Both the position numbers and the translations under genes were made by a program. Shown here piece after piece: positions 61,784-64,000 of a DNA stretch of 64,000 nucleotides. Below the pieces are notes generated by a model, which saw only the letters and a list, made by a program, of their open reading frames with translations, did not search any database and was not told where the DNA came from. The DNA is from Engraulis encrasicolus (taxonomy: Eukaryota; Chordata; Actinopteri; Clupeiformes; Engraulidae). Location: positions 18,527,028-18,591,027 of the forward strand of contig NC_085880.1 of NCBI RefSeq assembly GCF_034702125.1, read 5' to 3'. The stretch's first letter is position 1, and every line of letters starts with the position of its first letter.

Positions 61784-64000
61784 AATAACCTAAAACCTTA
61801 ACAAATTAAGTGTGTTAACTTGACTATGAAGGGCATCAAAGTAATTTTAGAGGTGCCTTTCAGACTGTTACAAGCTGATGAGCCCCTCAAATGATTTTGA
61901 AAATGGTTGAAAAAAAAAACTTTCATAAGTTTCAAATATAATCAGGCCAATTCACTCTCTGTGTATATCGAATTGAGGCCATCTCTTAAAATTGTGCTGC
62001 TGTATAACCCAACCCACATAATATTTCTGTGAATGCCGCGGATGACATTTAGCCCAATTATGCAAGTGGAAAAGGGCAAGAAAGAAAGCTTGTGTGGCGT
62101 GACAGCTCACCTTTTGTCTCACCTAAACCTACAGTATGCATTTTAGCCGGCAAGTCTGCATGTTCTTGCAGGAAGAGACGCAATCAGTCAACACGTACTG
62201 ACTCACCACCGTGTGCATATTAGTCTTTTAATGACTGACAGTAAAAGAAAATATATGTGTCTACATACTAATGCCAATAATATCTACATACCTCACAATT
62301 GTTTTTTTTTCTTTTTAGCATTTTATTGCCATGTTTCAGTCAAAAACTAATTTATAAAGATGCCCTTGCTGAAGACAAAGGTTAACTAGCCCCTAGCCAC
62401 TGCTTAAAGTGTTACTATTTGACCACTCCACCATTCCATTCCATTTCCAAAGTGCTGACAAAGTGTTTGCTAAATGCATACTGACAGCTACACACAAAGC
62501 ACTCATGTAACACCCTGTAGTCTAAATTAGTCCCAGGAAGACACAGTTTATTGAATCAGGAAATAGACCTAAGCAACATGGCAACTGCTGTTTTTATGCG
62601 GATTTGAACTCACCCACACTGAGAGACAATGAGTGGATTAGTGAATCATAGACAATCATTACACCAAAAAATGATCAAATCAGTAGTCAGCAGAGATCAA
62701 GAATGATGACTAATAACCATTTCTCTTTAGATGCCTTGAATTTCAGTGTGTGGGTTTATGTACGCTACGCTTTATGAAAGTACTGTATACACGCTTTATG
62801 CAAGTACCGTATACTATCAAACTGCTGACAAGCTACTATACTCATTCCAATGCATCAAAGGCTTTGAATTGAAGTCTTATCACTCAGTCAGTCCTAATTG
62901 TGGAAGAACTCAACGCAAGTCCATATGAAGAAAAATATGGTGATTTAAGAGTTTGAGATTGAAGAGTTTAATTGTAAAATGACTTTAACAGCATTTTTTA
63001 CTTTTGCATTGTATTGTTGCAAATATCTGTTCAGACATTCTTTCATCTATGTGTGAATTATTGTCATCCAAATACATATTTCAAGAACACAGTACTTAAT
63101 GTTTTAATACCCCATACAAAAAAGTGAATTTCTCAAAACGTGATTCCGAAATGGATATGTCACTTCATTTTTGCCGTATCATCTGGCCTTTACTCTGAAT
63201 CATTCTAATAAAGTTAAACGGCTGTATTTTCAGCCTGAAGGATTTAAGGCAGTTGAGTTTTCCACCCAGACTTTTCAAGACATGTGCTGTGATTTGCCTC
63301 AAGGGATGGCAACAATATACTTCACCTGAGCCTTCACTGACTCACTCACTCATGCATATAGTACTATACTCACATCTCCAAACAGCCAGAAAATGACACA
63401 TAATCACGGTGTCACACCCAAACCAAAACATACAATAACTTTGGAAAGTGTTAAAGGTTGTCAGCCATACAGTGACAATACATTTCCATTACAGTATACA
63501 CATTTCATAAAAATTCCCCAACAAAAACAAAAAAACCCCACTAAAACCAGCCTATCAACCCTAACAACACATGCTAAATGGGTTGCAGAAGGAAAGTAAA
63601 TGATGTGTGAACTATGAATTTGGAAATCGTATCGAGGTGGATGCATGGAGCAACTTACTTCCTTACCGTCAGAGCCATACAACATGTTTTAACCAGCCCC
63701 AGCGAATTTCAATGGTCTCTGTTGCCCTTGGGATGACGCACCACTTTTGGAATGTTTGGAATTTGTTTGGAATGCAAATTCTATTACAAGTTGAATAGGG
63801 TTATACTACTGAGAGGTGGATGAACTGCATGTCTTTACTCCTGCACTTAGTAATTTACTCCTCCTCCACCACATCCCCTGAGCACTGCAAATCAAGGTCT
63901 CCCATTTTCAGCTGGCTTTTTAGTCTTCCCTGAGACATTTAGCCTAGATAAATATCTAAGTGACTAATTACCTCACTGGGACTCTTGGCCTAGATTATCT
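61784..64000. other. Intronic or upstream stretch, nothing recognised
   Basis: AT-rich, repeat-poor sequence to the window edge. I looked on the - strand for the remaining ARID5B N-terminal exons and found none. They probably lie beyond 64,000. Confidence 0.4.

Overview
The window looks like teleost fish genomic DNA. It has dense dinucleotide microsatellites, tRNA-derived SINEs, many short inverted-repeat DNA transposons, decayed LINEs, and long introns with GT-AG splice sites. No prokaryotic gene layout, CRISPR array or viral genome is visible. Names rest on my memory of protein families; no database search was run.

Two host genes can be supported. At the left edge (about 225-943, + strand) is the 3' end of an ornithine-decarboxylase-like gene. 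Its penultimate visible exon reads [14 protein letters not shown], and a 44-bp piece of that exon is duplicated just upstream. From 60,882 down to 15,852 (- strand) run seven coding exons of an ARID5-family gene, best matched to arid5b. The exons carry the PQYCRYR-containing N-terminal region, a GRPRKRK AT-hook-like exon, the ARID DNA-binding domain split over four exons, and a 2.3-kb terminal exon ending PSTKL. All splice phases agree and the 3,332 nt give one open frame of 1,109 complete codons plus TGA. The 5' exons lie beyond the right edge, or are too short for me to see.

Layout: 1-1.0 kb, odc-like 3' end. 1.0-14.3 kb, intergenic repeats, including a partial inverted copy of arid5b sequence (6.9-7.9 kb) and an 800-bp inverted repeat pair (9.0 and 13.2-14.3 kb). 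14.5-15.85 kb, presumed 3' UTR and downstream of arid5b. 15.85-37.5 kb, six exons with microsatellites close to most splice sites. 37.5-60.6 kb, a 23-kb intron holding nested hAT, Tc1/mariner and Harbinger-like elements, a 5'-truncated Tx1-type LINE sitting inside a (TC)n tract with its reading frame still open, and quieter AT-rich blocks that could be conserved noncoding DNA. 60.9-64 kb, another intron.

I see no wholly new system. The most useful points are (UG)n and (CU)n tracts abutting arid5b splice sites, the LINE in a TC microsatellite, the inverted intragenic duplication carrying a dead exon start, and an insertion whose empty site is preserved within the same window.
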